DNA of 64,000 bases from Halovivax asiaticus JCM 14624. Its GTDB lineage: Archaea > Halobacteriota > Halobacteria > Halobacteriales > Natrialbaceae. Made by a program: the position numbers and the translations under genes. Below are positions 38,262-47,001 of the stretch, one piece after another. The stretch's first letter is position 1. Each line of letters opens with the position of its first letter. The DNA lies in NCBI RefSeq assembly GCF_000337515.1, contig NZ_AOIQ01000023.1, positions 39,942 to 103,941 on the forward strand, written 5' to 3'. The notes beneath the pieces were generated by a model. The model saw only the letters and a list, made by a program, of their open reading frames with translations. It had not been told where the DNA came from and made no database searches.

Positions 38262-39440
38262 TCAGGCCGTGGAGACGATCTTGATCACGTCGCCCTCCTC
38301 GAGTTCGTACTCGTCGGAGATCTCCCGCGAGGAGCGCGCGTCCACGGCGTGGAGGTAGCCGTCGCCGATGTCGGAGTGGACCGCGTGGGCGAGGTCGACC
38401 GGCGTCGATCCGTGTGGGAGCAAGAACGCGTCCGGCAGTACGTTGCCACTGCCGTCGGACCACTTCGCCGCGTCCTCGACGGGGTAAGCCGTGAGGTGGT
38501 CGAGCAGGTCGTAGACGGCGTGATCGAGCGCGGTCTGGACGCCCGTGCCGCCCCACTCGGCCATCGTGTCGGCGAGGTCGTCGAGCGCCTCTCGCTGGGC
38601 GTCGCTCACGTCGTCGCCGATCTCGAGGGACTCGTCGCCCGGATCGTACGCCACGAGGTCGTTCTCGGCGGCCCGCCTGAGCGCGAGCTCTCCCTCTGCC
38701 GTCGTCGGGATCACCGGTTTGTCGAGGTCGAGCAGGCGCTCGACGTTCTCGTCGGGGGCGACGTCGATCTTGTTCGCGGCGACGACGATGGGCTTGGTCG
38801 TCGCGCGGACCTCGCGGGCCAGCCGCTCGCGGTGGGTGTCGTCCCACTGGATCGGGTCGTCGGGGTACTCCAGGTCGCGCAGGATCGTCGCGATCTCGGT
38901 CGGGCCGGCGCCGAACCCGGAGAGCATCTCGGTGAGTTCGTCGTCGAGATCGAAGTCGGGCGAGCGCGAGGCGCGTTCGACGCCCTCCCAGTTGCGATCG
39001 ACGATGCCGGCCAGCCAGAGGTCCATCTCCTCCTCGACGAAGTCGATGTCCTCGAGGGGATCGTGCGAGCCGACGTCGACGGGTTCGCCTTTCTCGTTCG
39101 TGCCGCCGGAGGCGTCGACGACGTTGACGATGGCGTCAGCGTTGGTCAGTGCGTCGAGGAACTGGTTGCCGAGGCCTTTCCCTTCGTGGGCACCGGGAAC
39201 GAGGCCGGCCACGTCGATCAACTCGACCGGAACGTAGCGCTTGCCATCCCTGCAGTTATCGGCGTTGCACCGTTCGTCCCGTTCGAGACAGGGACACTCG
39301 GTGCGGACGTAGCTCACCCCGCGGTTGGCGTCGATGGTCGTGAACGGGTAGTTGGCTACGTCCACGTCGGCCATCGTCGACGCCGTGTAGAACGTCGACT
39401 TGCCGGCGTTGGGCTTGCCGGCAAGCGCGATCGAGAGCAT
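38262..39440 (-). CDS. Archaeal YchF/OBG-like GTPase (ATPase) with TGS domain
   Basis: A 392-residue P-loop protein. G1 is A-G-K-P-N-A-G-K-S-T (residues about 7-16); F-T-T-I-D-A-N-R-G is the switch I region; D-V-A-G-L-V-P-G-A-H-E-G is G3; and A-N-K-I-D is G4. A C-terminal TGS domain is present. The family binds ribosomes and nucleotides and is involved in translation or stress responses. It carries a Cys-rich patch (C-P-C-L-E-R-D-E-R-C-N-A-D-N-C) typical of archaeal YchF. It appears monocistronic. Confidence 0.93.
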   Translation of the reverse strand: MLSIALAGKPNAGKSTFYTASTMADVDVANYPFTTIDANRGVSYVRTECPCLERDERCNADNCRDGKRYVPVELIDVAGLVPGAHEGKGLGNQFLDALTNADAIVNVVDASGGTNEKGEPVDVGSHDPLEDIDFVEEEMDLWLAGIVDRNWEGVERASRSPDFDLDDELTEMLSGFGAGPTEIATILRDLEYPDDPIQWDDTHRERLAREVRATTKPIVVAANKIDVAPDENVERLLDLDKPVIPTTAEGELALRRAAENDLVAYDPGDESLEIGDDVSDAQREALDDLADTMAEWGGTGVQTALDHAVYDLLDHLTAYPVEDAAKWSDGSGNVLPDAFLLPHGSTPVDLAHAVHSDIGDGYLHAVDARSSREISDEYELEEGDVIKIVSTA

Positions 39441-39539
39441 GTCGGGGACTTACCGGAATACGGAGAATTGTCTTTCGGTATGCGCCCTCTCGTCGGTGAA
39501 CCCGCCCGTCCGGAACCGTCGCGATCGTGTCCCGGATGC

Positions 39540-40271
39540 CTACAGTGAGACGGCCATCATCACCTCGTCGACGTACTCGCCGTCGATCTTGTAGTGTCCC
39601 TCGCGGACTGCCTCGATCTCCCAGCCGTAGTCTTCGAGGAACTCGATGGCCCGTTCGTTCGTCGAGGGGGCGCTGTTGTAGACCTTCTCGTAGCCGTTCG
39701 CGCCGGCCCACTCGAGTCCGCGTGCGAGGAGCTGTGATCCGATCCCGTGGCCTCGATAGTCCTCGATGACGCCGACGGTGAGTTCTGCGGTGTGGCTCAG
39801 TTTGTCGAGCTCTGGTGCGTGGAGGTGCACCCAGCCGACGACGTCGTCGCCGACGGTCGCGACGAAGAACATCCGCGATTCGAGCTCGTTGTGCCGGAGC
39901 AGGGCCTCTTGGTGGTCGATTTCGTCGGCAACGCTTTCGGCTTCGATGTACGTGCCTTCCGTGGCGACCTGTCGAATTGCACCGACGATCCCCGTGAGGT
40001 CTTCCTGCCGGGCCGCCCGAATGTGGAACGTGACGTCACCGGTCGCGTGTTCTTCCTCAGCCCCCGCTTCGAGGGCGACGTGGTAGTGGTCGTCGTCCAT
40101 CTCGAGGTGCCCGTCCCGTTTCAGGATCGCGACGTGGTGTCTGAGCCCGCTGGGATCGACCGACACTGCGTCCTCTAGCTCCGCCATCGTGGCCGTCCCG
40201 TGGCGTTCGACGTACTGGTAGATGGCGCGGCGGTCGTCGTGACCGAACTCGAGCGTGCTGTTTAGTGACAT
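39540..40271 (-). CDS. HTH-GNAT fusion: winged-helix plus N-acetyltransferase
   Basis: A 243-residue two-domain protein. Residues 1-65 form a winged helix-turn-helix (D-R-R-A-I-Y-Q-Y-V; V-D-P-S-G-L-R-H-H-V-A-I-L). Residues 80-235 are a GNAT acetyltransferase with motif A V-G-V-I-E-D-Y-R-G-H-G-I-G-S. The fusion suggests an acetyltransferase that also binds DNA, or a regulator that senses acetyl-CoA. GNAT substrates cannot be read. Such fusions are uncommon enough to note. Confidence 0.85.
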   Translation of the reverse strand: MSLNSTLEFGHDDRRAIYQYVERHGTATMAELEDAVSVDPSGLRHHVAILKRDGHLEMDDDHYHVALEAGAEEEHATGDVTFHIRAARQEDLTGIVGAIRQVATEGTYIEAESVADEIDHQEALLRHNELESRMFFVATVGDDVVGWVHLHAPELDKLSHTAELTVGVIEDYRGHGIGSQLLARGLEWAGANGYEKVYNSAPSTNERAIEFLEDYGWEIEAVREGHYKIDGEYVDEVMMAVSL

Positions 40272-40435
40272 GGTATTCGATAACTCATCCCAATACTTAA
40301 CTGTTGGCCGTGCCAGTCACACTCGATTCGACGGTGGCCGGCACGGCTGTGGCTGTGGGCGGTGATCGACGGGTTCGATGGGGGTTTCGATGGAACGACG
40401 CGTTCGTGGAAGAGCGGGTGCAGATTCGCGAACAC

Positions 40436-41494
40436 TCACTCCGCGGCGAGCGGCGTGTGATCGAGTCGGTACCGACGACCGGCGGGGAGTTGTTCGCGCT
40501 CGACAGATTCGACCGAGTACAGTCGCAGGTCACGCTCCTGGCTGGTCGTCACCGGGAAGTCGTAGTGTGAGGACTCGTAGGAGAGGTCGTCTCCCTCGTC
40601 ACGGCGGCTGGTGACGAAGTCTCGATGGCGTGCGAGTCGGCGCCGACCGACGTCGGTCGCCATCGACTGCACCTCGCCGACGCGCTCGTCGAACACCGAC
40701 ACAAGTCCCTCGTCCAGTTCGACGCCGATCGACGATCGCCCGGCACACATTGCCGCGAGCGAGGTCGTCCCGGTTCCCCAGAACGGATCGAGGACGGTGT
40801 CGCCGTAGACGCTGTACATACAACACAGTCGATAGGGGATCTCGAACGGGAACGCCGCGGATCGGTCGCGAGCGCCGTCTTCTCCCAGTTGCTGGAGTTC
40901 GCCAGTCACGTCGCTCCAGAGGTCCGAGAACCATCGGTTCCGTTCCTCCCAGAAGTACGCGGCTTCGTACCGTCGGTTCGCTCCGGGTTCGAACGACCGG
41001 GAGCCGCCGGCTTTTCTGAATATGAGGACGTGTTCGTGTTCGAGCGTGACGTAGGCGTTCGGGGCCAGCATCCCGCTTCCCATGAACTTCGCCGCGCTGT
41101 TGGTCGGTTTTCGCCAGAGGACATCGGGGAGCGGGTCGAACCCGCGTGATTCGAAGTCGGTCGCGACCCGCGCGTGATTCTGGTAGACGCGAAATCGGTC
41201 ACCGATCGATCGCGTCGCGTCGCCCACGTTGACGCAGGCGATGCCGCCGTCGACCAGCACCCGGGCCACTTCGTCCCAGACGCGAGCCAGCTGATCGTGC
41301 ATCAACGAAAACGCTTCGTCGCCGTCGCCCGCCTCGAGCGCCGTCTCGATCGCCGGATCTAATTCGGCGAACAACTCGTCCCACATCTCGATCATCGGGT
41401 AGGGGGGCGAGGTGATCACCAGCTCCACGCTCTCGTCGTCGATCGACGCGAGCGACCGAGCATCGCCGACGACGACGCGGTGGGTCGTCTCCAT
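40436..41494 (-). CDS. Orphan DNA methyltransferase (beta class, N4-cytosine type)
   Basis: A 352-residue DNA methylase. Motif IV T-S-P-P-Y (28-32) comes before the SAM-binding motif I D-P-F-W-G-T-G-T-T (about 245-253), the order of beta-class enzymes; T/S-P-P-Y is usual for N4-cytosine methylation. No restriction enzyme gene adjoins it, so it is an orphan. Haloarchaea widely carry an orphan CTAG methylase called Zim; this could be its equivalent, but the recognition sequence cannot be deduced here. The ATG at 41494 removes 44 implausible residues upstream. Confidence 0.85.
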   Translation of the reverse strand: METTHRVVVGDARSLASIDDESVELVITSPPYPMIEMWDELFAELDPAIETALEAGDGDEAFSLMHDQLARVWDEVARVLVDGGIACVNVGDATRSIGDRFRVYQNHARVATDFESRGFDPLPDVLWRKPTNSAAKFMGSGMLAPNAYVTLEHEHVLIFRKAGGSRSFEPGANRRYEAAYFWEERNRWFSDLWSDVTGELQQLGEDGARDRSAAFPFEIPYRLCCMYSVYGDTVLDPFWGTGTTSLAAMCAGRSSIGVELDEGLVSVFDERVGEVQSMATDVGRRRLARHRDFVTSRRDEGDDLSYESSHYDFPVTTSQERDLRLYSVESVEREQLPAGRRYRLDHTPLAAE

Positions 41495-41756
41495 CGGTCG
41501 AATCTGTCGGCGAGGGTCCCTTATCTCTGTCGTCACGACGGCGAAGAGTGACCAGCCCAGCCAGAGTGGGACGGCTCGATCTGTTGGAACGATACCGTCG
41601 AACTGACATCTGCTACTGCTGTGCAAAAATGGAACGTGGTCGATAGCAGCCGTTCATCCGCCGTGAAATCGCCGGCCCGATTTGTTCGACACCGAATCGT
41701 AACCCACCCGACGAAACGCCGTTTCGATTCGCTCGACTCCCAACTCGCCAGCCCCG

Positions 41757-42356
41757 TTACGACGAATCGGACTCTGAGCTGTCCGTCTCGGACTCCCCGT
41801 TCGTGTCACTGTCTGCGGCACTCTCCTCGTGATCCGTTTCCTCGTCGTCACCCATCTCGTCCGTCGACTCCGCGTCCGTGATGCGATCGCCGGCCGACTC
41901 TGTGTCGACCGATTGACCGGCGATCGTCTCGACGGCCTCCGTGGCGTCCTCGACCGGTTCTTCGAGATCGTCGATCGGTTCCCACTCGTCGCCTCCTCGG
42001 CGACGCCAGAGATACGCGCCGGCCCCAGCGATGGCACCGAGCGTTAGCAGTTTGGCCAGCCGTGACCCGCCTGTTTCGGTGTCATCGTCGTCGGTCTCGT
42101 CCGCGGTCGAGTCAGGCGTTTCGATCGGAAGCGACTCGGCTTCGGTCGGGACGGTCGTCGAATCGGCGGACCCCAGTACGTACCCGATCGCCGTCCCGAC
42201 TACGGCTGCACCGACGGCGATGGGGACCGAGACTCCGCCTCGGGGTCCTTCCGCGTCCTCGACGGCTTCCAGTATCGACTCGCGCATCGGAGAGTCGAGT
42301 CCCGCTCCGATGGCTTCCTTCACGATCAGCTCCGGTAACCGTTGTTCGGCGGCCAT
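41757..42356 (-). CDS. Haloarchaeal membrane-anchored acidic protein
   Basis: A 199-residue protein. The N-terminal half has two short hydrophobic segments (about residues 43-60 and 102-118) separated by an acidic Thr/Asp-rich stretch; the rest is a strongly acidic Ser/Asp/Glu tail. The motif A-E-Q-R-L-P-E-L-I-V-K-E-A-I-G-A-G starts the protein. No function is known. Base composition and frame are coherent. A start at 42383 would add 9 residues and is less likely. Confidence 0.6.
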   Translation of the reverse strand: MAAEQRLPELIVKEAIGAGLDSPMRESILEAVEDAEGPRGGVSVPIAVGAAVVGTAIGYVLGSADSTTVPTEAESLPIETPDSTADETDDDDTETGGSRLAKLLTLGAIAGAGAYLWRRRGGDEWEPIDDLEEPVEDATEAVETIAGQSVDTESAGDRITDAESTDEMGDDEETDHEESAADSDTNGESETDSSESDSS

Positions 42357-42622
42357 ACCCGCGCCCTCACGACCACCGTACATAGTTTTGTGCAGCGTTT
42401 CAGGCGGGCGATGGATTCTCTCCGGTGGTAGTCCATCGTTACCCGTTTTGACCTCGACGTAGGTGGGCCCTACCCGGTGAAGACGCGACGGTGGAACGTG
42501 TTCTGGCCGGCGTCACGACGCAGCACTGGTCACTGTCAGATTCGGCGGGTGTGAGAACTTCATATCGGATTTCGAGACGGTATCGATCGAGTAACGATAC
42601 GTATTGCGTCCTTGGAGTCGAT

Positions 42623-43279
42623 ATGAGCGTGCATCGCGGCACCGAATACGTCCGACGAACTGGCCGGCGGACGGGTCGGCTCACCACCGCGTTCTGGGTG
42701 GCCGTCGTCGACGCGGCGACGATCGGTGGCTGGTTCACCCTCCTGGTCCTGGAACCGCGAACGCTCTACACCGCGCTTGCAGGACTCGCCGTCCTGTGCT
42801 TCGGTGCGGTCCTCAGGACTGGATTCGTGGCGTCGTCGGCGAGTCGACGCTGTGACCCGACCGATCCGCGGTGGCTCTTCGTTTCCGCCCTCTACGCGGC
42901 GATCTGGGTCTTCTGGTTGCTGACCGCCGAGGCTCTCGGTGGTCGCGTCGGTGTCTTGCTTGCGGGGGGTGGGCTCGTCGTCGCCCTCCTCTGTCACTTC
43001 GCGATCAGCACCGTCCTCGCGAGACCGACGGAGCCGTTCACCGTCCGTCGGTTGTCGGTGCACGTCCTCGCGCTGACGCCAGCACTCTCGCTCGCAGTTG
43101 GGGCGACGGCTATGCTTGGGATCGGCTGGCTCGCCGAACCGGCGACGTACACGACGACCGCCGCGATCGCCGGTCGGACGATCGTCGTGGAACTCCACGC
43201 ACTGGTTCACGGTGGGTCCGTCCTGGCGTGTTGTTCGTTCGTTGGAACGCACCGCTTGCTGTCGAGGATTCGGTCCTGA
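42623..43279 (+). CDS. Multi-pass membrane protein, 218 residues
   Basis: About six hydrophobic helices are visible (from about residue 22). No catalytic motifs are seen. The N-terminus has Arg-rich R-R-T-G-R-R-T-G-R before helix 1. Family unknown. Composition fits its neighbours and the ATG at 42623 follows in a plausible context. It converges on mutY, with 42 bases between the stops. Confidence 0.65.
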   Translation: MSVHRGTEYVRRTGRRTGRLTTAFWVAVVDAATIGGWFTLLVLEPRTLYTALAGLAVLCFGAVLRTGFVASSASRRCDPTDPRWLFVSALYAAIWVFWLLTAEALGGRVGVLLAGGGLVVALLCHFAISTVLARPTEPFTVRRLSVHVLALTPALSLAVGATAMLGIGWLAEPATYTTTAAIAGRTIVVELHALVHGGSVLACCSFVGTHRLLSRIRS

Positions 43280-43321
43280 AGCGACGTCGTAGGCACCAGC
43301 CGGTTCTCTGTCTCACCGTCT

Positions 43322-44299
43322 TCACTGCTTGAGGCTGACGGACAGTGACTGGTCGCTGGATGTTGTCGTTCCTGTCTCCGCTGAATCACTGGACCCAGGT
43401 TCGTCGCTGATCGTGAGGAGTTCGTCGTCGGCGAGGTCGAGGCAGAGTTCGCGGAGCCAATCGCGGCCGTACTCGCCACCCGGCGAGTAGTCGACGCGGA
43501 CGCGCGGGCCGAGTTCGTCCAGTGTGAGCTCGTCGTACTCGCTCAATACCGAGACGACCCGACCGCGGAACTGCCGTCGGCTCCCCTCGAAGCTCGGTTG
43601 CGTGGGAACGTCGGGGGCGGTGAAGTCGCCGGTCTGGTAGGCGTGACACCACTGGCGCCACGGACAGCCAGCCTCGTCGCATCGGGGTCGTTTCCCGCAG
43701 GCGACGCCGCCGAGTTCCATGATCGCGTTGTTCCAGACGCGCGACGCTCCGGCCGGCATGAGTTCACGTGCGACGGATTCGAACGCTTCGTCGTCGTCCG
43801 GCACGTCGAACGCCCGGTAGAGCACGCGTTTGACGTTCGTGTCGACGACGGCGTCACCCGCGTTGAACGCGAAGCTGGCCACCGCGTTCGCCGTGTACGG
43901 ACCGACGCCCATGAGTTCTTGTAGTTCGGTCGGCGTTTCCGGGAACGAACCGTCGTACTCCTCGGTGATCTGGGTCGCAGCTTCGTGGAGATAACGGGCG
44001 CGATTGTTGTAGCCGAGGCTGTGATCGCTCCAGAACCCGACGACGTCCGCCCGGTCGGCCGCCGCGAGCGACTGGGCGGTCGGCCACCGATCGAGAAACG
44101 CGTTCCAGGCGTCGACGACGCGTTCGAGCTGCGTCTGTTGGCTCATCACTTCACAGACGAGGATCGCGTACGCATCGTCGGTTTCGCGCCAGGGGAACGA
44201 CCGGTGGTCGGCTTCGTACCACGCGACCAACGACTCTCTGACGGCATCGGCGTCCGCTGGCAACCCGTAGGCGGTCTCGTCCGGCTCTCCGTCGCTCAT
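43322..44299 (-). CDS. mutY: A/G-specific adenine glycosylase (MutY)
   Basis: A 325-residue HhH-GPD DNA glycosylase that removes adenine opposite 8-oxoguanine. The catalytic Glu lies in C-E-V-M-S-Q-Q-T-Q and the Asp in V-D-T-N-V-K-R-V; the hairpin is L-M-G-V-G-P-Y-T-A-N-A. An iron-sulfur region follows with four Cys at spacing C-x5-C-x4-C-x5-C, different from the usual C-x6-C-x2-C-x5-C. The normal MutY C-terminal NUDIX-like 8-oxoG-binding domain is short or divergent here. The ATG at 44299 was chosen as it begins the conserved protein. Confidence 0.92.
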   Translation of the reverse strand: MSDGEPDETAYGLPADADAVRESLVAWYEADHRSFPWRETDDAYAILVCEVMSQQTQLERVVDAWNAFLDRWPTAQSLAAADRADVVGFWSDHSLGYNNRARYLHEAATQITEEYDGSFPETPTELQELMGVGPYTANAVASFAFNAGDAVVDTNVKRVLYRAFDVPDDDEAFESVARELMPAGASRVWNNAIMELGGVACGKRPRCDEAGCPWRQWCHAYQTGDFTAPDVPTQPSFEGSRRQFRGRVVSVLSEYDELTLDELGPRVRVDYSPGGEYGRDWLRELCLDLADDELLTISDEPGSSDSAETGTTTSSDQSLSVSLKQ

Positions 44300-44387
44300 C
44301 GAGCGGGGTTGGTGCGTGGCTCGTTTAGGGGTGACGGTCGGGGCACATCGCGAAATCCCTTTGCCGGCCGCGATAGAGTGCCCGTGT

Positions 44388-44711
44388 ATGAGCCTCGAGA
44401 TGCTTACAGACGACATCGAATCCACCGCCGCCGACCTCGGCGAGTCGCTGCCGGTCGAACTCGATCGCGAGACCCGAACGGAACTCGCTCTCCTGACGGC
44501 CGCGTTGGGACCGGAAGAGACGGACGAACTCGTTCGGCGAGCCATCCACGGACTGTTCCAGACGACCGTCGACACCGGTCGCCTCGACTTCCACCTCCGG
44601 TCGGGCTACGATGTCACCTACGATGAGTACCTCTCCGGGATGACCTACGACGAGATGACCGGCGCCGATCAGTATCCGCAACTCGACGACGAGCGCCGCT
44701 ACCAGTTCTGA
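44388..44711 (+). CDS. Haloarchaeal conserved protein, 107 residues
   Basis: A small helical, acidic protein beginning M-S-L-E-M-L-T-D-D-I and ending in D-D-E-R-R-Y-Q-F. The C-terminal third has a Tyr/Asp-rich element (Y-D-V-T-Y-D-E-Y-L-S-G-M-T-Y-D-E-M). I do not recognise a named family. It is divergent from mutY, 88 bases from its start. It may be a soluble adaptor or regulator. Confidence 0.6.
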   Translation: MSLEMLTDDIESTAADLGESLPVELDRETRTELALLTAALGPEETDELVRRAIHGLFQTTVDTGRLDFHLRSGYDVTYDEYLSGMTYDEMTGADQYPQLDDERRYQF

Positions 44712-44815
44712 GTCGGAAGATAGCGAACTCGGACGGCGACGCTCGATGTTCGAAAATAGGAGTACACCTCGCCGTCCAGTAGCACACAAACGAAAATTCT
44801 GGATCGGATTTCCCC

Positions 44816-46183
44816 TTACTGTCCGCCGTCGGTCGCCGCGGTGGAGACGCTGCGATCGGCGGCTTCGGCGGCCGCTTCGAACAGGTCGACGGCGATGTCG
44901 ATCTCGCGCTCGGTGACGTCGAGCGGCGGGAGGAGTCTGACGGTCCGGTGACCACAGCCGAGCGTGAGCAGTCCGCGTTCGAGTGCGGCCTTCACGACGG
45001 CTTCGCGGCGTTCTTTCTCGTCGAACTCGACGCCGATCATGAGGCCCGGACCGCGCACGTCCGTGACACCGGGAAGGTTCGCGTCGACGACCGTCTCGCG
45101 GAGCTGTCGGCCGCGAGCCTGGACGTTCTCGAGGAGGTTCTGCTCCTGGATGATGTCGATCGTGAGCGCCCCCTGGAAGCTCGCGAGCAGGTCGCCCGCG
45201 CCCCAGGTCGAGGAGATGCGGCCGGTCTCTTCGGGGAAGACGTCAGACCGAGAGATCGTCGCACCGACGCGAAGTCCCTTCGCGCTGGTGATCACGTCGG
45301 GCGTGAGATCGAGGTGGTCGACACCCCACATCTTGCCGGTTCGGCCCATGCCCGACTGGATCTCGTCGGCGATGACGGCGAGATCGTAGCGCTCACGCAG
45401 TGCCTCCAGATCGCGGGCGAACTCGGGGTGGGCGGGTCGGTAGCCGCCCTCTCCCTGGACCGGCTCCAGGATGACGTAGGCGAGTTCGTCGGCGTCGATG
45501 ACGCCCCGTTTCGGGTGGAGCTTGTCTGCGAGGACGTTGCCGCCGGGGCCGTCGGTCTGCCAGCGTTGTTCGTACGCCTCGTCGGTCGACGGGTACGGGA
45601 TCGAAATGACGCCCGGAATTTCCGGGTAGCCCTTGCGGTGGACCGTCTTCGAGCGGTTGAGTGAGAGCGCGCCCAGGGTCCGCCCGTGGAAGGCGCCCTC
45701 GGTCGTCACGCCGCGGTGGCCGCCGCGGGTGTAACAGATCTTGATGGCGTTCTCGACCGCCTCCGCACCGGAGTTCGAGAGGAAGACGGTGTCCATGTCG
45801 TAGTGGCTCGTCAGGTCGGTGAGCCGATCCATGAGTTCCGTCGGGCCGGGTTGGTCGCTGTCTTCCGGCGGCCAGTCGCTGCTGACGTAGAAGTCCTGTC
45901 CGGCAATCTTGGTCGGGTCGGGCAGGTCGAATTCGTCGAGTTTCTCGCGGAGGGTCGGGTTGTTGTATCCGAGTGGAGCGGCGGCGACGTGACTGGTGAA
46001 ATCGAGCAGGACGTTCCCGTCGACGTCCGTACAGAACGGCCCCGTCGCGGGAGCCGACGTGTCCCAGACGAAGTCGTAGACGTACGTACTCGGCGCGGAG
46101 AACTGGTGGTGGTAGTCTGCCCACTTCTCGGCCCGTGGGCCGGGCATCGTCTCGACCGACGGCTCGACAGTATCTCGGTCCAT
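44816..46183 (-). CDS. Class III PLP aminotransferase (4-aminobutyrate-type)
   Basis: A 455-residue omega-aminotransferase. The PLP-binding Lys is in I-T-S-A-K-G-L-R-V-G; A-V-I-A-D-E-I-Q-S-G-M-G-R-T-G and S-N-S-G-A-E-A-V-E-N-A-I-K are family marks. Substrates of the class include GABA, ornithine derivatives and beta-alanine; the one used here cannot be told. The ATG at 46183 has a T/A-rich element (ATATTTTTT on its strand) just upstream. The padR gene at 46329-46619 lies 145 bases upstream on the same strand, but the promoter-like element suggests separate transcription. Confidence 0.92.
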   Translation of the reverse strand: MDRDTVEPSVETMPGPRAEKWADYHHQFSAPSTYVYDFVWDTSAPATGPFCTDVDGNVLLDFTSHVAAAPLGYNNPTLREKLDEFDLPDPTKIAGQDFYVSSDWPPEDSDQPGPTELMDRLTDLTSHYDMDTVFLSNSGAEAVENAIKICYTRGGHRGVTTEGAFHGRTLGALSLNRSKTVHRKGYPEIPGVISIPYPSTDEAYEQRWQTDGPGGNVLADKLHPKRGVIDADELAYVILEPVQGEGGYRPAHPEFARDLEALRERYDLAVIADEIQSGMGRTGKMWGVDHLDLTPDVITSAKGLRVGATISRSDVFPEETGRISSTWGAGDLLASFQGALTIDIIQEQNLLENVQARGRQLRETVVDANLPGVTDVRGPGLMIGVEFDEKERREAVVKAALERGLLTLGCGHRTVRLLPPLDVTEREIDIAVDLFEAAAEAADRSVSTAATDGGQ

Positions 46184-46284
46184 GTAACCGCTGGGAGCGA
46201 CCACGCTAAAAAATATTCGTTGTGCGCTTGGACCCGTACAGCCTGAGATCCGAGGAGCGGCGAAGGTGGTGTGACCGGTGGCCA

Positions 46285-46346
46285 GACGGAATCACCGTTA
46301 CTGCACCGGCGGGGAGACGGACTTGCCGTTACTGCACCGGGGACGA
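46285..46346. repeat. 31-bp tandem duplication at the 3' end of padR
   Basis: Two adjacent copies start at 46285 and 46316, identical at 25 of 31 positions and sharing the exact block CCGTTACTGCACCGG. The second copy is the end of padR: on the minus strand it encodes the final P-V-Q and the stop. The first copy duplicates this downstream. It looks like a local duplication. Confidence 0.75.
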
Positions 46347-46619
46347 GTGGGCGACGTACTGACTCTCCCACTCCGCTCTGGCATCGAGTTCCCGTTTGCC
46401 GCGACGTGTCAGCGTATAGAAGTTCGTCCGTCGGTCCCGTTTCCCTTTCTCGACGAGTCCTTTATCGACGAGCGTGTCGAGATTCGGGTACAGTCGACCG
46501 TGGTGGATCTCCTTCTCGTAGTAGGCTTCGAGTTCTTCTTTGATGGCGAGCCCGTGCGGTTCGTCTTTCCCCGCGATGACGTAGAGCAGGTCGCGCTGGA
46601 ATCCAGTCAGGTCGTACAT
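46329..46619 (-). CDS. PadR-family transcriptional regulator
   Basis: A 96-residue winged-helix protein. L-Y-V-I-A-G-K-D-E-P-H-G-L-A-I-K-E-E-L is the PadR recognition region, followed by G-R-L-Y-P-N-L-D-T-L-V-D-K-G-L-V and a wing F-Y-T-L-T-R-R-G. It is short, with only the DNA-binding domain, as in the PadR-s2 type. A near-perfect palindrome over the TATA box upstream (46644-46668) makes autoregulation likely. The effector is unknown. Confidence 0.92.
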   Translation of the reverse strand: MYDLTGFQRDLLYVIAGKDEPHGLAIKEELEAYYEKEIHHGRLYPNLDTLVDKGLVEKGKRDRRTNFYTLTRRGKRELDARAEWESQYVAHSSPVQ

Positions 46620-46643
46620 GGGTAAGTACTACCGACCCTTATT

Positions 46644-46668
46644 CTCGGAATTTTATAAATATTCCGAG
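46644..46668. promoter_or_regulatory. padR operator: 8-bp inverted repeat over a TATA box
   Basis: Arms CTCGGAAT (46644-46651) and ATTCCGAG (46661-46668) are perfectly complementary around the nine-base TTTATAAAT. The centre is about 37 bases upstream of the padR ATG, so the core is the likely TATA box and a bound PadR dimer would block it. This is the best-supported regulatory site in the window. Confidence 0.75.
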
Positions 46669-46897
46669 TTACCGTTCCCAATGATCGAAACTCCTCGTCT
46701 CGCGGCAGCTGTTCAGTGCGTAGGACCCTCGAACTTTCACTGCCATTCGTCTGGCGTCTGTAACGTCGGGTACTGATCGACGGGAACGGCTGCCCCACCG
46801 CGCCTGGAATCGTCCCATCGGCTTCGGTCACACGAACCAATCCTCGCTCGGCGGTCCAATCACGCCACACCGAGAACTGTCGCTCGCACGCTTGTAT

Positions 46898-47001
46898 CGA
46901 AACAGGAAAGCGACACTCGCGACCTGAAAAGGGTCGCGAGCGCGCTTGCCGCCCTGAATTGGTCCCCGCTGACGCTTCGGCCCTCCAAGCGAAGCGTCAG
47001 C
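46898..47001 (-). ncRNA. Candidate structured RNA with two perfect hairpins
   Basis: On the minus strand, a 12-bp perfect stem (arms 46990-47001 and 46968-46979, ten-base loop) is followed about 27 bases later by a 9-bp perfect stem (arms 46932-46940 and 46916-46924, seven-base loop). TTTAAG at 47023-47028 lies at the distance expected for a TATA box that would start transcription near 47000, right at the first stem. A T-rich stretch follows at the far end. It matches no RNA family I know and might also be an element remnant. Promoter and stems are seen; the RNA is inferred. Confidence 0.3.

Noticed and set aside
46916..47001. Hairpins as a CRISPR array or transposon end
   Set aside because: The two stems differ in sequence and are not regularly spaced repeats, and no transposase or terminal inverted repeats were seen nearby.
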